DNA of 64,000 bases from UBA2040 sp041751955 (GTDB taxonomy: Bacteria; Bacteroidota; Bacteroidia; Flavobacteriales_D; Crocinitomicaceae), in NCBI GenBank assembly GCA_041751955.1, contig JBGSIB010000002.1:1-64000 (forward strand), in the 5' to 3' direction. The notes below the pieces were generated by a model that had not been told where the DNA came from, made no database searches, and was given only the letters and a program-made list of their open reading frames with translations. Below are positions 52,484-61,043 of the stretch, piece after piece (the stretch's first letter is position 1; every line of letters starts with the position of its first letter). Made by a program: the position numbers and the translations under genes.

Positions 52484-54407
52484 TTTCTTTTGTTTTTGGA
52501 CAGGTTAATACCAAGATGGTTCCGCTGTTGATTGTTGATTTTAGCTCAAAACGACCGCCAATTTCTTCCATTCTTTTTTCCATGTTGATCAATCCATTTC
52601 CAAGCGAAACAGTTTCTTTTAAAAAACCAACGCCATTGTCTTCTATCGTAATTTGAATGACGTTTTCAAGCGTATCCATATAAACAGCAATGTCTTTCGC
52701 TTCGGCGTATTTGATGGCATTGTTCACAGCTTCCTGCAAAACGCGATACACATTCACGCCCTGCAAAGCTGAAAAATCGTAATCGCTTAAATTTTTAGAA
52801 ATGGTAAAAGAAAATTTGATTTCATCCTTTACACCTTGCGCTTTTTCAAGGAAATTGTAAATCCGAGCTTTCAAATCTTCGCTGGAAATGTGTTTGGAAT
52901 TCATGGCCCAAATCGTGTCGCGCAATTCGACGATGGTGTTTTTAGCAAAGTCGTTGATTTTGTCCAATTGTGCACTCACTTTCGGATTTTCATCGGGAAA
53001 AGCATAGTTCAAATTTTCCACCGAAGAGATGATAAAAGTCAATTGCGCACCGATGTTGTCGTGCAAATCTCTGGAAATATGTAGGCGCTGATTTTGCAAG
53101 GAATTTTGCGTTTCAATTTCCTTGATGGCGGATTTCAATTCAAATTCCTGCCGCTGCTGACGGTTGCGCATTTTCAGTTGGCGATAAATTAAAAAACCGA
53201 GACCAACCAGAGCCAAGGTGATGATGCCCAGCATTTGCAACAAGCTGTTTTTCGACTGAATTTGCTTTTCCTTCAAGCCAATATTGATCTTCGATTGCAG
53301 TAGTTTCTTTTCTTTTTTCTCTGTTTCGTAAATGATTTTGTATTGCGCCAAGGAATTTTCCTTTTTCTCATTCATGAGTGCTTTGTACGTGTCTAGATAT
53401 TTCACTTGGGCTTCGGCGAGATTTTTATAATCCTTTTCGCGCTTGTGAATGTCGATTTCTATTTCGTAGGCTTTCAAATAACCTCTTTTGTAATTGGTTT
53501 TTTGGGCAAGTACCAAACTGGAATCCAAGTAAGCAATGGCTTCCGCACCTTTGTTTTGTACTTGCGCTACGTTGGCCAAATTCGCGTAGGAGTCGCTTTC
53601 CTGCCTCTGGTTTTCGGTCAATCTATCCAATTCTATACACTTCAAATAATAGGCTTTCGCACTATCGATTTGGTTGCTGTAGAAAAAACAAGTCGCTTTG
53701 TTATCGACAAATGGCGCTTTCAAAATATTCGATTCAATTTGTGTACTTAAAGCTATTCCTTCTTCGTCCAAAGCCATTGCTTTTTCCAAGTTGCCCGACA
53801 TGCCCCAATAGTTGGCCATCAAATGGCTAGCGACCAAATACAGGGATTGCTTTTTGTCGTTTCGCAATAAATCCAAGCCCATGTCGAGGTGTTTTTTGGC
53901 GCTCACCATGTCACCTTTTTCCAAATACAAAGCGCCCAAGTTGGTTTGCGTATGGGCAATTTTATCTGAGTCTTTTGTATCGTCGGCCAATTTCAAAGCT
54001 TGCAACATGTAGCGCATCGCATTGGCAAAATCGCCAGTCACCTTATAAAAAAGCGCGATGCCGTTGTACACTCTGATTTTGAGATCTTTCCGCTTGGAGT
54101 TTTGCAGCAACAATTCCGCTCGGGTCAATTTTTCGAAAACTTCAATGTCTATTGATTTTTGAGAAGTATTGTTCGCCGACAAAATCAGTTCCATGGCTTT
54201 GTAGTCGCTATCCACGTGCGCTGAAACCGCCGACATGCTGTCCAAAAACAGTTGAGATCGGGAGTTGTTGGTGTACACTTCCTGCAAGCCGGCATGGTAC
54301 CAACGCTCCATTTTTTTCTCCACTTCGCTCGCGTTTGGAGTCTCGGTTTTTTGGCTGGAACAAGCGGCGAGGAGGCAAAGCAGAACAAGAAAATATAATT
54401 TCATCAT
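52476..54407 (-). CDS. TPR-containing sensor histidine kinase (HisKA_3), lipobox-like N-terminus
   Basis: 643 residues. The N-terminus MMKLYFLVLLCLLAACSSQK has a lipobox-like LAAC. About five or more TPRs follow (about 30-350: ANAMRYMLQALKLADD, ALYLEKGDMVSAKKHLDMGL). A helical stalk leads to one membrane span (about 390-409, MLGIITLALVGLGFLIYRQL). The kinase follows: phospho-His449 in HISRDLHDNIGAQLTF, and the ATPase with N-box VLQEAVNNAIKYAEA, DNGVGF and GNGLINMEKRMEEIGG. Periplasmic sensing through TPRs is inferred. The double signal (lipid anchor plus transmembrane) is unusual. An ATG at 54404 is an equal start. Confidence 0.92.
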   Translation of the reverse strand: MMKLYFLVLLCLLAACSSQKTETPNASEVEKKMERWYHAGLQEVYTNNSRSQLFLDSMSAVSAHVDSDYKAMELILSANNTSQKSIDIEVFEKLTRAELLLQNSKRKDLKIRVYNGIALFYKVTGDFANAMRYMLQALKLADDTKDSDKIAHTQTNLGALYLEKGDMVSAKKHLDMGLDLLRNDKKQSLYLVASHLMANYWGMSGNLEKAMALDEEGIALSTQIESNILKAPFVDNKATCFFYSNQIDSAKAYYLKCIELDRLTENQRQESDSYANLANVAQVQNKGAEAIAYLDSSLVLAQKTNYKRGYLKAYEIEIDIHKREKDYKNLAEAQVKYLDTYKALMNEKKENSLAQYKIIYETEKKEKKLLQSKINIGLKEKQIQSKNSLLQMLGIITLALVGLGFLIYRQLKMRNRQQRQEFELKSAIKEIETQNSLQNQRLHISRDLHDNIGAQLTFIISSVENLNYAFPDENPKVSAQLDKINDFAKNTIVELRDTIWAMNSKHISSEDLKARIYNFLEKAQGVKDEIKFSFTISKNLSDYDFSALQGVNVYRVLQEAVNNAIKYAEAKDIAVYMDTLENVIQITIEDNGVGFLKETVSLGNGLINMEKRMEEIGGRFELKSTINSGTILVLTCPKTKENA

Positions 54408-54469
54408 TTGTATCGAGGGTTTTCAATTCACCTTATGCAATTCTACCATAAAAGTACGAACTCAGATTC

Positions 54470-54763
54470 TTATTCCGGTTTTTTACGCGACAAGAGCGTA
54501 AAGCATATTTTTTGCAAATCCATTATTTTCAGTTCCAGTTCCTTCAAGCATTGCGACAAAGCCTCCAAAGCCTCCAAAGACTTCGAAGCAATTTCCTGTT
54601 TTTCCTTTTGCGTATGCGTGAACAGGTCCAATTCCTCTCGGTAAAAAACCAATTGCTCCATATTTTGCCCGTGCAACCTGTTCATTTTCGCCGTAAAAAC
54701 GATCACCTGCACCGCGCCATACACGATACCCAAAACCAGCACGAAAAATACAATTGTCAGCAT
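54470..54763 (-). CDS. Small membrane protein with coiled-coil tail
   Basis: 97 residues from ATG at 54763 (a TTG five codons upstream is also in frame). One N-terminal transmembrane helix (MLTIVFFVLVLGIVYGAVQV) and an acidic/basic heptad-like tail (EELDLFTHTQKEKQEIASKS, LEALEALSQCLKELELKIMD). It sits 62 bp upstream of the histidine kinase gene on the same strand; an association is possible. The overlapping 142-residue frame at 54483-54911 is compositionally non-coding. Family unknown. Confidence 0.5.
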   Translation of the reverse strand: MLTIVFFVLVLGIVYGAVQVIVFTAKMNRLHGQNMEQLVFYREELDLFTHTQKEKQEIASKSLEALEALSQCLKELELKIMDLQKICFTLLSRKKPE

Positions 54764-54778
54764 ACGGACTTTGCTCAA

Positions 54779-55138
54779 GCGACAAAGGTGGGAAGGAAAT
54801 GTGGGACGTGGAATACTGAGAAAGGCGTATTTTTTTTGGGGGGGAGAAAGTGATTAACGGTTCTGCACTAGGCAATGTGGCGCTTTCTCTCGAATATAAA
54901 TGTTGCGCCATTTTACTTAGTGCATGTTTTAGGTGCTGGCATTTCTATCCATCAAGTTTGTAAACCATTTTCATTATTTTGTTTCATATAGATGCTTATC
55001 GGCTGTGAGTGGAGTATTTTTTTGTTTTTTGTGCGTTGGTATTTTTTTTTTTCAATTTTTCTTTTGGGATGGCTTTACAAGCTCTTTTAAAAAACTTTGG
55101 ATTGTGCGGTTTTTAAATGTGCTTGGAAAAAGGGAGGA
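54779..55138. other. Intergenic region at the left edge of the RM island
   Basis: 360 bp with no gene. It holds the palindromic element at 54865-54934 and, right of it, a very T-rich stretch (about 55015-55065). No further hairpin terminator was identified. Confidence 0.6.
54865..54934 (+). repeat. Palindromic boundary element, left copy
   Basis: GCACTAGGCAATGTGGCG (54865-54882) and CGCCATTTTACTTAGTGC (54906-54923) are inverted repeats matching at 14 of 18 positions around a 23-nt loop. ATGTTTTAGGT follows. The first 19 nt from CTAGGC (54868-54886) recur exactly at 60030-60048, and the right arm recurs in similar form at 60094-60116. Confidence 0.75.
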
Positions 55139-55960
55139 TTAAAACAAACTACCTTGTATTTCAATTTTCGGATGAAACGTTCCAATAATCATAAAGGGAT
55201 TATGAGAAACATAATGATGAAGCTGTGATGTGCCTAAAAATAAATGTAAATCTTTCGTTTTTGCAAAATCTTCAAAATATTTTTTCTTAACGTCTTCAAC
55301 TGCTTTAGCTTCGTTTCCTTCGTGTCGCGCAAGACAGTTCCAATAAAGTTGTCCAATTTCCCAATCCTCAATCATTAACTTACTTTTCTTACCTTGATTG
55401 TCTTCAAAAACATAACAAAATTTGTAGGGTAACTTCCGTACAACGTCAAAAGGATTTTCCGGTTGTTTAAACAAATTACCTTGTAAGCGTTCAGCTTCAA
55501 GTTTCGCTAATTTAGTTTTGTCCCATTCTCTTTCGACTTCTTCAATTGTAAAATCAAGAATTTTGGTTGGTTTGAAAACAGCTAATGATGTGCAAATCTT
55601 TTTGTTTTGAGCTTCTGCGATTAATTCAGATAAATTGTAATAGATTTTGCCTAATGTAAACCTTTTCCTTTCTGCCCAATTTCCTTTTGTGTCAAGGTGG
55701 TCAAGTATTTTTATTTCAGTATCGTGAGAGTATGGACGATAACTTTCAGGTCTAAAATCACTTTTGTTTTTAACCAAATCAAGTTCTATCCAATCATACT
55801 TTTTATATTGTTCTTCAAACGATTTTTTACGAAACTGAATAGGGTAAATTCTTATCCAAGTTCCGTTTTCGGTAAAGCCTGCAGTACAAACCAATTCTTC
55901 GTATTTCCCAGAAATTGCTGGATAAGTTTTTACTGTGATTAAAACCTTTGTCTTTGCCAT
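55139..55960 (-). CDS. Protein of unknown function in RM island
   Basis: 273 residues, soluble. N-terminus AKTKVLITVKTYPAISGKYE with LVCTAGFTENGTWIRIYPIQ, central DFRPESYRPYSHDTEIK and LSELIAEAQNKKICTSLAVF. The C-terminal part has FCYVFEDNQGKKSKLMIEDW, EIGQLYWNCLARH and FLGTSQLHHYVSHNPFMIIG. I recall similar proteins encoded beside DUF488 genes but know no function. Aromatic/His-rich C-terminus and basic character would allow nucleic-acid binding. Encoded 3 bp after the DUF488 gene, hence co-transcribed. A nuclease core was looked for but is not evident. Confidence 0.75.
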   Translation of the reverse strand: MAKTKVLITVKTYPAISGKYEELVCTAGFTENGTWIRIYPIQFRKKSFEEQYKKYDWIELDLVKNKSDFRPESYRPYSHDTEIKILDHLDTKGNWAERKRFTLGKIYYNLSELIAEAQNKKICTSLAVFKPTKILDFTIEEVEREWDKTKLAKLEAERLQGNLFKQPENPFDVVRKLPYKFCYVFEDNQGKKSKLMIEDWEIGQLYWNCLARHEGNEAKAVEDVKKKYFEDFAKTKDLHLFLGTSQLHHYVSHNPFMIIGTFHPKIEIQGSLF

Positions 55961-55963
55961 TTT

Positions 55964-56848
55964 TTAAATATGCTTTACTTCATAATTAAAATCAGGCAGA
56001 GTTTCAATTGCTTCTGCCAAATGCTTACGGTGACATTGACAAATATTGGCTTCAAAGCACGTTAATGCAATGCGTTTATGTTCTTTTAATAAGTTTAAAA
56101 TAATTGTTTGGGTCGGAATGGTTGCAGTTAAATTACTCTCACGATATAGGGCAAATAATTTATCATAGTCCGTTTGCGTATTTAATTCTCGTCTTTGGTT
56201 CGATTGTATTCCAACCTCAGGAAAGTGCATATACTGGATTCCTAAACTTTCACAATATCTTTTTAATAAACCCTTGCTAAATCCATATTTCATGCTCAAC
56301 GGATTTTTGCGAACATCAACCAAAATTTTCACATCGTTTTTTAATAAACGATTTAAATATTCCTCTAACGAAATGCCTTCATAACCAATTGTAAATAAAA
56401 CTGTTTTATTACTTTTAGGCGCACTCTCATTTACTTTTTCAAATTCATCAGTAGTCAAAATGCTTTCAGCTTTGATACTTTTTGTTGCCCAATATGGGAA
56501 ATTAATGTAAGTGTGCTTCATTAAAGCATTTGCATTCATTTTTCCGTAAAGCATTTTGATTTCTAGTAACTGTTTCTTGTCAGTTTCTTTTATTGCTTTT
56601 AAATAATCGGTTTTTTCATTGTTTTTAAAATGACTTTCTGTTTCACTCAGCATTCCTTTGTTTACCATTGTTGTTAAATCTGCATTGGCAGAATAAGAGT
56701 AACAACCGAACTTGTAAGGAATAAAGTCATATTCCGCTTTTTGTTGTCTTTGGGTAAAAAGAAAGAGTAATTTTTGCAATCTAATTTTATCTAATTCATT
56801 ATCAAATAATTGCAAAAGCGATAATATTATTTTTCGTCTGTAAAACAT
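55964..56848 (-). CDS. Panacea/DUF4065-like + DUF488 fusion protein
   Basis: 294 residues. Residues 1-130 (DKIRLQKLLFLFTQRQQKAE, YDFIPYKFGCYSYSANADLT, TMVNKGML) resemble the Panacea/SocA-like DUF4065 domain found in antitoxins. Residues 150-290 are DUF488: LFTIGYEGISLEEYLNRLLK, NDVKILVDVRKNPLSMKYGF, LGIQYMHFPEVGI and the C-terminal CFEANICQCHRKHL with the Cys-Glu...CHR signature. DUF488 has no settled biochemical role. It is encoded 9 bp after the RM enzyme and 3 bp before the 273-residue protein. A regulatory or accessory part in defence is inference from context. Confidence 0.75.
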   Translation of the reverse strand: MFYRRKIILSLLQLFDNELDKIRLQKLLFLFTQRQQKAEYDFIPYKFGCYSYSANADLTTMVNKGMLSETESHFKNNEKTDYLKAIKETDKKQLLEIKMLYGKMNANALMKHTYINFPYWATKSIKAESILTTDEFEKVNESAPKSNKTVLFTIGYEGISLEEYLNRLLKNDVKILVDVRKNPLSMKYGFSKGLLKRYCESLGIQYMHFPEVGIQSNQRRELNTQTDYDKLFALYRESNLTATIPTQTIILNLLKEHKRIALTCFEANICQCHRKHLAEAIETLPDFNYEVKHI

Positions 56849-56857
56849 GTTACAAAA

Positions 56858-59596
56858 TTACTTTGTTTTTTTATTTTTCTTCACTTTCTCCGTGGAAAAC
56901 AAATCTGCCGTGTATTTTTCATAAAGTTCAAATAAAAACTCCATTCGATTTGCTTCGCTTGTGAAAGGTTGTGAGCGATAAGCCAATTCAACCGTTTTGT
57001 CTAACTCGTTATGTGCTTTTACTAATGTTGGTGGCATTGTAAGCGGGTCATATAAATCAGCTAAAGAGCTATTCGGGAATGCTACTCTTACATCTAAAAC
57101 TTTTTGTGCCGCTGTTTCAACGGCTTTGATTTGTTTGTCTGTGGGATTTTGTGGAAATGGATAGTTGTTGTAAACTGCTGGGGTATACCTAATTCGAGAT
57201 TCCAATTTACCAGAAATCGTTTTTGCCCATGTCATATGAGTTAAAGATTGAAGGATTCCAAATAAATACAAATTTGCATTTGGAATTATTTGTACTGTAT
57301 TCGCACAAATCACATCTCTTGTTTCAAAACCAACAGGAATGTACTTTCTATTTTCAGAAGAAACTTCAGGTATTACAAGATAATCCGAAACGGGTTGTCT
57401 ATCTTGAGTAAACAAAGAAGGAAATTCAGCAAATTTTACAACTGATGGTGTCGGACTTTTCAATCTTGTTTCTTTAACTTTTGCAAGTCGTTCAAGGACA
57501 TGAGTTAACTTTTTCAACTCTTTTGGATCAGCATTTTTCAACCATAAGCACCAACGAATTTTTGAACTAATAAAATCATCAGCACCCATATATCTTAATA
57601 TGAATTTAGAAGCGTTAGGTTCTGAACTTAAAAATTCATCTTTTGAATTGATTAACAAATGTCCACCGTCAGTTGGTTGACTTCCTTTAAACATATCAGG
57701 GAATTTATGAATTGGATTTCCTCTTGATTCAATTGAAATATCTTTCGCATCAACTAAATAAGCATTAATGTTTTTTGCTTTTTTGGCGTGTGCTTCTCCT
57801 TTTATGTCTTCATATTCAAAAATGGTTTTGTTGATTGTGTCAAAATTTGCAAAACCAACTATTACAACATGAACGCCTGCATTTCCTTTGGCTTCGTTGC
57901 TCCAAGAAAATGTGCGATGCGCAAAATGAATTTTGATGTGATATTTATTCAATAAAAGTGGAAATAGAATTGAAGCTTGTTCACCTTGAGTAATTGAATT
58001 TGTAGAGACAAAAGCGACCTTAATTTTTGTGTTTTGAATGTATTGTGCCGCTTTCAAATACCATGCTGCAACATAATCTAGACGACCTGCACGTTTTGCA
58101 TCACCAAAAACCATTTCCAAACTTTTTGCTTGCTCTGCATTTCTATATTGATGTCCAATGAAAGGTGGATTCCCAATAATATATGAAAGTTCGCTTTTAG
58201 CAACTATACTTGCCCATTCTGTTTCCAAAGCATCACCGTGAACAATTTTCGCAGATTTTTTCAAAGGCAAGCGTGCAAAGTATTGTCCAAATTCATTGCT
58301 TATTAGCATGTTCATTTGATGGTCGATAAGCCACATTGCAACTTCGGCAATTCGTGCAGGAAATTCTTCATATTCAATTCCGCACATCATATCTACGTCA
58401 AGCCAAATAATACTGCTAACGTCCATTACTTGTTGTCCACCTTTGTAGGATGCTCTTAAAATTTCTAATTCAAGTAAACGTAATTCTCGGTATGTAATAA
58501 CTAAAAAGTTTCCGCAACCACAAGCCGGGTCAAGAAATTTAAGTGTACTAATGCGTTTATGGAATTCAGGAAGTTTGTTTTTGTTGTCCTTGATACTTTC
58601 AAATTCCTTCCAAAGTTCGTCAAGGAAAAGCGGTTTTATGAGTTTTAAAATGTTGGTTTCGCTTGTGTAATGTGCGCCTAAGTTTCTGCGTTCCTTTGGA
58701 TTCATTACGCTTTGAAACATAGAACCGAAAATTGCAGGCGATATTTTGCTCCAATCAATATAACAGCAGTCCAATAAAGCTTGGCGCATTTTGGTATCGA
58801 AACTTGCTGATGGCAATATTTCTTCAAAAAGTTTCCCATTTACATAAGGGAAGTCAGCCAATTGTTCGTCTAAATTTTTAAAACGATTTTCTTTCGGTGT
58901 ATTTAAAACCTGAAAAAGTTCTTGCAGTTTTGAAGCAAGATCGCTTCCATCTATTAAGGTTCTTTGCTCTATATAATCCTGAAATTGCTGTTTGTTAAAA
59001 ATGGTTGTGTCTTCCGCAAACATTAAAAACAGAATACGAACTAAATAAACTTCTAAAGGATGCCCTGAATATCCGATTTCTTCAAGTCTATCATGCAATT
59101 TACCCATCAACTCTGCCGCTCTGATATTAGCAGGGTCTTGTTCTTTGTATGTTTTCTTTTGGTATCCTAACAAATATCCAAAACTTTGAACGTTCAGTAC
59201 TAATTCATCAATTGTGAATTCAAGTGTCTGTTGTTCTTCCGTATCGTATAATCTGAAAACATGAAAGTCACAAACTAAAACGTACTTTGGTAATTCATTT
59301 AGTTTTAATCCGTGTGTATAATCAATGGCTTGTTGAAAAGCTTTATCAAGGTTTTTACCTCTACTTTTCATTTCAACTAAAATGGTTCCTTTCCACAATA
59401 AATCAATATAGCCATCAGCGTCTGAAAGTTTTTTAACTCGATGCTCAAAGGTTCCAATCTTTTTTCTGGTAATTCCAAAGACATCAAAGAAAGCATCTAA
59501 AAATGGTTTTGCATCCGCTTCTTCATTTGAAGTGCCAGCCCATTCTTTTGAGAAATTTAATGCTCTATCCTTTATTTCATTCCAGCTTAATGCCAT
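56858..59596 (-). CDS. MmeI-like type IIL restriction-modification enzyme
   Basis: 912 residues, close to MmeI (919). N-terminal PD-(D/E)xK endonuclease: Asp65 in DGYIDLLWKGTILVEMKSRG and Glu75-x-Lys77, the same spacing as in MmeI. A helical spacer (about 150-340) leads to the gamma-class m6A methyltransferase: motif X region NLGAHYTSETNILKLIKPLF, motif I LDPACGCGNFL (355-365), motif IV IIGNPPFIGHQY (NPPF about 476-479). The target-recognition domain fills about 620-830. One polypeptide thus methylates one strand and cleaves some 20 bp away. All catalytic residues appear intact. The recognition sequence cannot be read. Confidence 0.9.
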   Translation of the reverse strand: MALSWNEIKDRALNFSKEWAGTSNEEADAKPFLDAFFDVFGITRKKIGTFEHRVKKLSDADGYIDLLWKGTILVEMKSRGKNLDKAFQQAIDYTHGLKLNELPKYVLVCDFHVFRLYDTEEQQTLEFTIDELVLNVQSFGYLLGYQKKTYKEQDPANIRAAELMGKLHDRLEEIGYSGHPLEVYLVRILFLMFAEDTTIFNKQQFQDYIEQRTLIDGSDLASKLQELFQVLNTPKENRFKNLDEQLADFPYVNGKLFEEILPSASFDTKMRQALLDCCYIDWSKISPAIFGSMFQSVMNPKERRNLGAHYTSETNILKLIKPLFLDELWKEFESIKDNKNKLPEFHKRISTLKFLDPACGCGNFLVITYRELRLLELEILRASYKGGQQVMDVSSIIWLDVDMMCGIEYEEFPARIAEVAMWLIDHQMNMLISNEFGQYFARLPLKKSAKIVHGDALETEWASIVAKSELSYIIGNPPFIGHQYRNAEQAKSLEMVFGDAKRAGRLDYVAAWYLKAAQYIQNTKIKVAFVSTNSITQGEQASILFPLLLNKYHIKIHFAHRTFSWSNEAKGNAGVHVVIVGFANFDTINKTIFEYEDIKGEAHAKKAKNINAYLVDAKDISIESRGNPIHKFPDMFKGSQPTDGGHLLINSKDEFLSSEPNASKFILRYMGADDFISSKIRWCLWLKNADPKELKKLTHVLERLAKVKETRLKSPTPSVVKFAEFPSLFTQDRQPVSDYLVIPEVSSENRKYIPVGFETRDVICANTVQIIPNANLYLFGILQSLTHMTWAKTISGKLESRIRYTPAVYNNYPFPQNPTDKQIKAVETAAQKVLDVRVAFPNSSLADLYDPLTMPPTLVKAHNELDKTVELAYRSQPFTSEANRMEFLFELYEKYTADLFSTEKVKKNKKTK

Positions 59597-59667
59597 AGTT
59601 TATTTATCAGGTTACTAAGATAATTATTATAATTACCAATATTATTAGTTGGATCGTAGGGAAAATT

Positions 59668-59725
59668 TGGCTCTTTTGGTTTTGCGAATCGTTGGCTTGT
59701 GTGTCGGGCAAAACCAAATGTGCCA
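59668..59725. repeat. Inverted repeat upstream of the RM enzyme
   Basis: TGGCTCTTTTGGTTTTGCGA (59668-59687) and TCGGGCAAAACCAAATGTGC plus CA (to 59725) are inverted copies with about 17 of 20 matching, separated by 18 nt. The hairpin lies 72 bp from the RM start codon and could be an operator, a recombination site or a remnant mobile end. Confidence 0.6.
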
Positions 59726-60027
59726 TTTTGTGCGGTTGGCATTTCGGGTCGTTTTTCTGTCGGTTTATTGTTGCTTTGTCGGTCGTCATAGGGTTGCCAC
59801 TAACAATTGCCTAATCCACATATATGGATTATTCCCTTAGCATACACAACACACCTCCCTACACCCCAACCCATACAACCCCAGGTCAAACCATCAAGAT
59901 TCACATCATCATCCAAGGATTTCGTTTTCATAACTCCTTCAAACATACAAAAAATCCTTTTTCAAAAAACGTTTGCATAGAAAAGGTTGGTGAGAATGGC
60001 TATTTTCTTGCGCTTGGCCATGCCTAA

Positions 60028-60116
60028 TGCTAGGCAATGTGGCGCTTTTACTCAAGTGTAATTGCCGGTTTTACGGTTGCATGGTCTTGCCTCATTTTGC
60101 TTGGTGCATGATTGGT
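60028..60116 (+). repeat. Palindromic boundary element, right copy
   Basis: CTAGGCAATGTGGCGCTTTT begins at 60030. ATTTTGCTTGGTGCATGATT (60094-60113) forms the distal arm. Same orientation as the left copy at 54865-54934, with a longer internal segment. The copies bracket the RM genes as direct repeats about 5.1 kb apart. Confidence 0.75.
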
Positions 60117-60124
60117 ATTTCAAT

Positions 60125-61030
60125 TTAGTTTGTATTTCTGTAATCTGACGGGTTGATGCCAGTTTTTGATTTAAATAATTTGCTGAAATGCTGAGAATAT
60201 TCAAATCCTAAATCAAATGCAACTTCACTTACGGTGGAATTGGAACTGAGCAATAAGGTTTTTGCTTTGTCAATTATAAAGTCATGAATATGGTCCTTTG
60301 CGCTTCTTCCTGTTTCCAGACGCAGTAAATCACTTAAATAGCTTCCGGAAAGGTTCAATGCTTCGCCACATGTTCTTATTGTAGGAAGTCCCTTGTTTTT
60401 CAATTCATCGGATGAAAAATAGCTTTCAAGAAATGTATTAAATCGGTCAACCAGGTCTTTATTGAGATTGGAGCGCGTATAGAATTGGCGGTCGTAATAG
60501 CGAAGGCAGTATTTGAGAATTGACTCTAAGTTCATGAGAATCAATTCTTGTGAATGTTTATCTATATTTTGTTGAAGTTCTGTTTCGATTTTTTGCACGA
60601 AATCTGTGAGCATTTTTTTTTCCTTATCAGAAACATGCAAAGCCTCGTTTATGCCATAGTTGAAAAATGAGTAATCCTTAATCGTATTGCCTAGGGTTGA
60701 TCGCCGAATCAAATCGGGATGAAAAAAAATGTTCCAACCATTTCTATCCAATTCCGCATCCGCATCATCAAATGTTGCCACTTGGTTTGGTGCCATAAAT
60801 ACTAAAGTTCCTTCCTCATAGTCGTAAGAATTTCGTCCATATTTGAAGGTTCCTCTCACATTTCCTTTCAATCCAATTACAAACAAGTCACTTGTCATTT
60901 TGGTGTTTTCAAAATCGAAATCCGTTTCTGGCCATTCTTTTATGATGGTAATTAATGGATGCAATGGCTTTCCAAAACCAAACAAGCGATGCAATTCCGC
61001 AATACTCTTTAAGTGAAAAAAGTCAGCCAT
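60125..61030 (-). CDS. AraC family transcriptional regulator
   Basis: 301 residues: an N-terminal cupin-like sensor part (YDYEEGTLVFMAPNQVATFD) and a C-terminal double HTH with NLSGSYLSDLLRLETGRSAK, then TVSEVAFDLGFEYSQHFSKL and the FKSKTGINPSDYRN signature. It follows the SDR gene after 13 bp on the same strand, a common regulator/SDR pair in Bacteroidetes. It begins immediately beyond the right boundary element of the RM island. Ligand unknown. Confidence 0.93.
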   Translation of the reverse strand: MADFFHLKSIAELHRLFGFGKPLHPLITIIKEWPETDFDFENTKMTSDLFVIGLKGNVRGTFKYGRNSYDYEEGTLVFMAPNQVATFDDADAELDRNGWNIFFHPDLIRRSTLGNTIKDYSFFNYGINEALHVSDKEKKMLTDFVQKIETELQQNIDKHSQELILMNLESILKYCLRYYDRQFYTRSNLNKDLVDRFNTFLESYFSSDELKNKGLPTIRTCGEALNLSGSYLSDLLRLETGRSAKDHIHDFIIDKAKTLLLSSNSTVSEVAFDLGFEYSQHFSKLFKSKTGINPSDYRNTN

Positions 61031-61043
61031 ATAAAATGTTCGT

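Larger units (their letters stand above)
59597..60124. other. Intergenic region at the right edge of the RM island
   Basis: 528 bp without a gene. It contains a 20-bp-arm hairpin (59668-59725), a stretch of C-rich sequence (about 59840-59890) and the right copy of the palindromic boundary element. A short open frame at 59824-60027 has no coding features. Confidence 0.6.

Noticed and set aside
54483..54911. 142-residue open frame on the minus strand next to the histidine kinase
   Set aside because: It overlaps the 97-residue frame, which has a clear transmembrane helix and heptad-rich tail. The longer one has no signal or domain features and looks like an out-of-frame shadow.
59824..60027. 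67-residue open frame on the plus strand
   Set aside because: Pro/Thr/His-rich low-complexity start and no domain or signal features; sits in the repeat-bearing gap.
59597..60124. Integron attC-type site
   Set aside because: The hairpin lacks the GTTRRRY/RYYYAAC core pair expected of attC, and no integrase gene is in the window.
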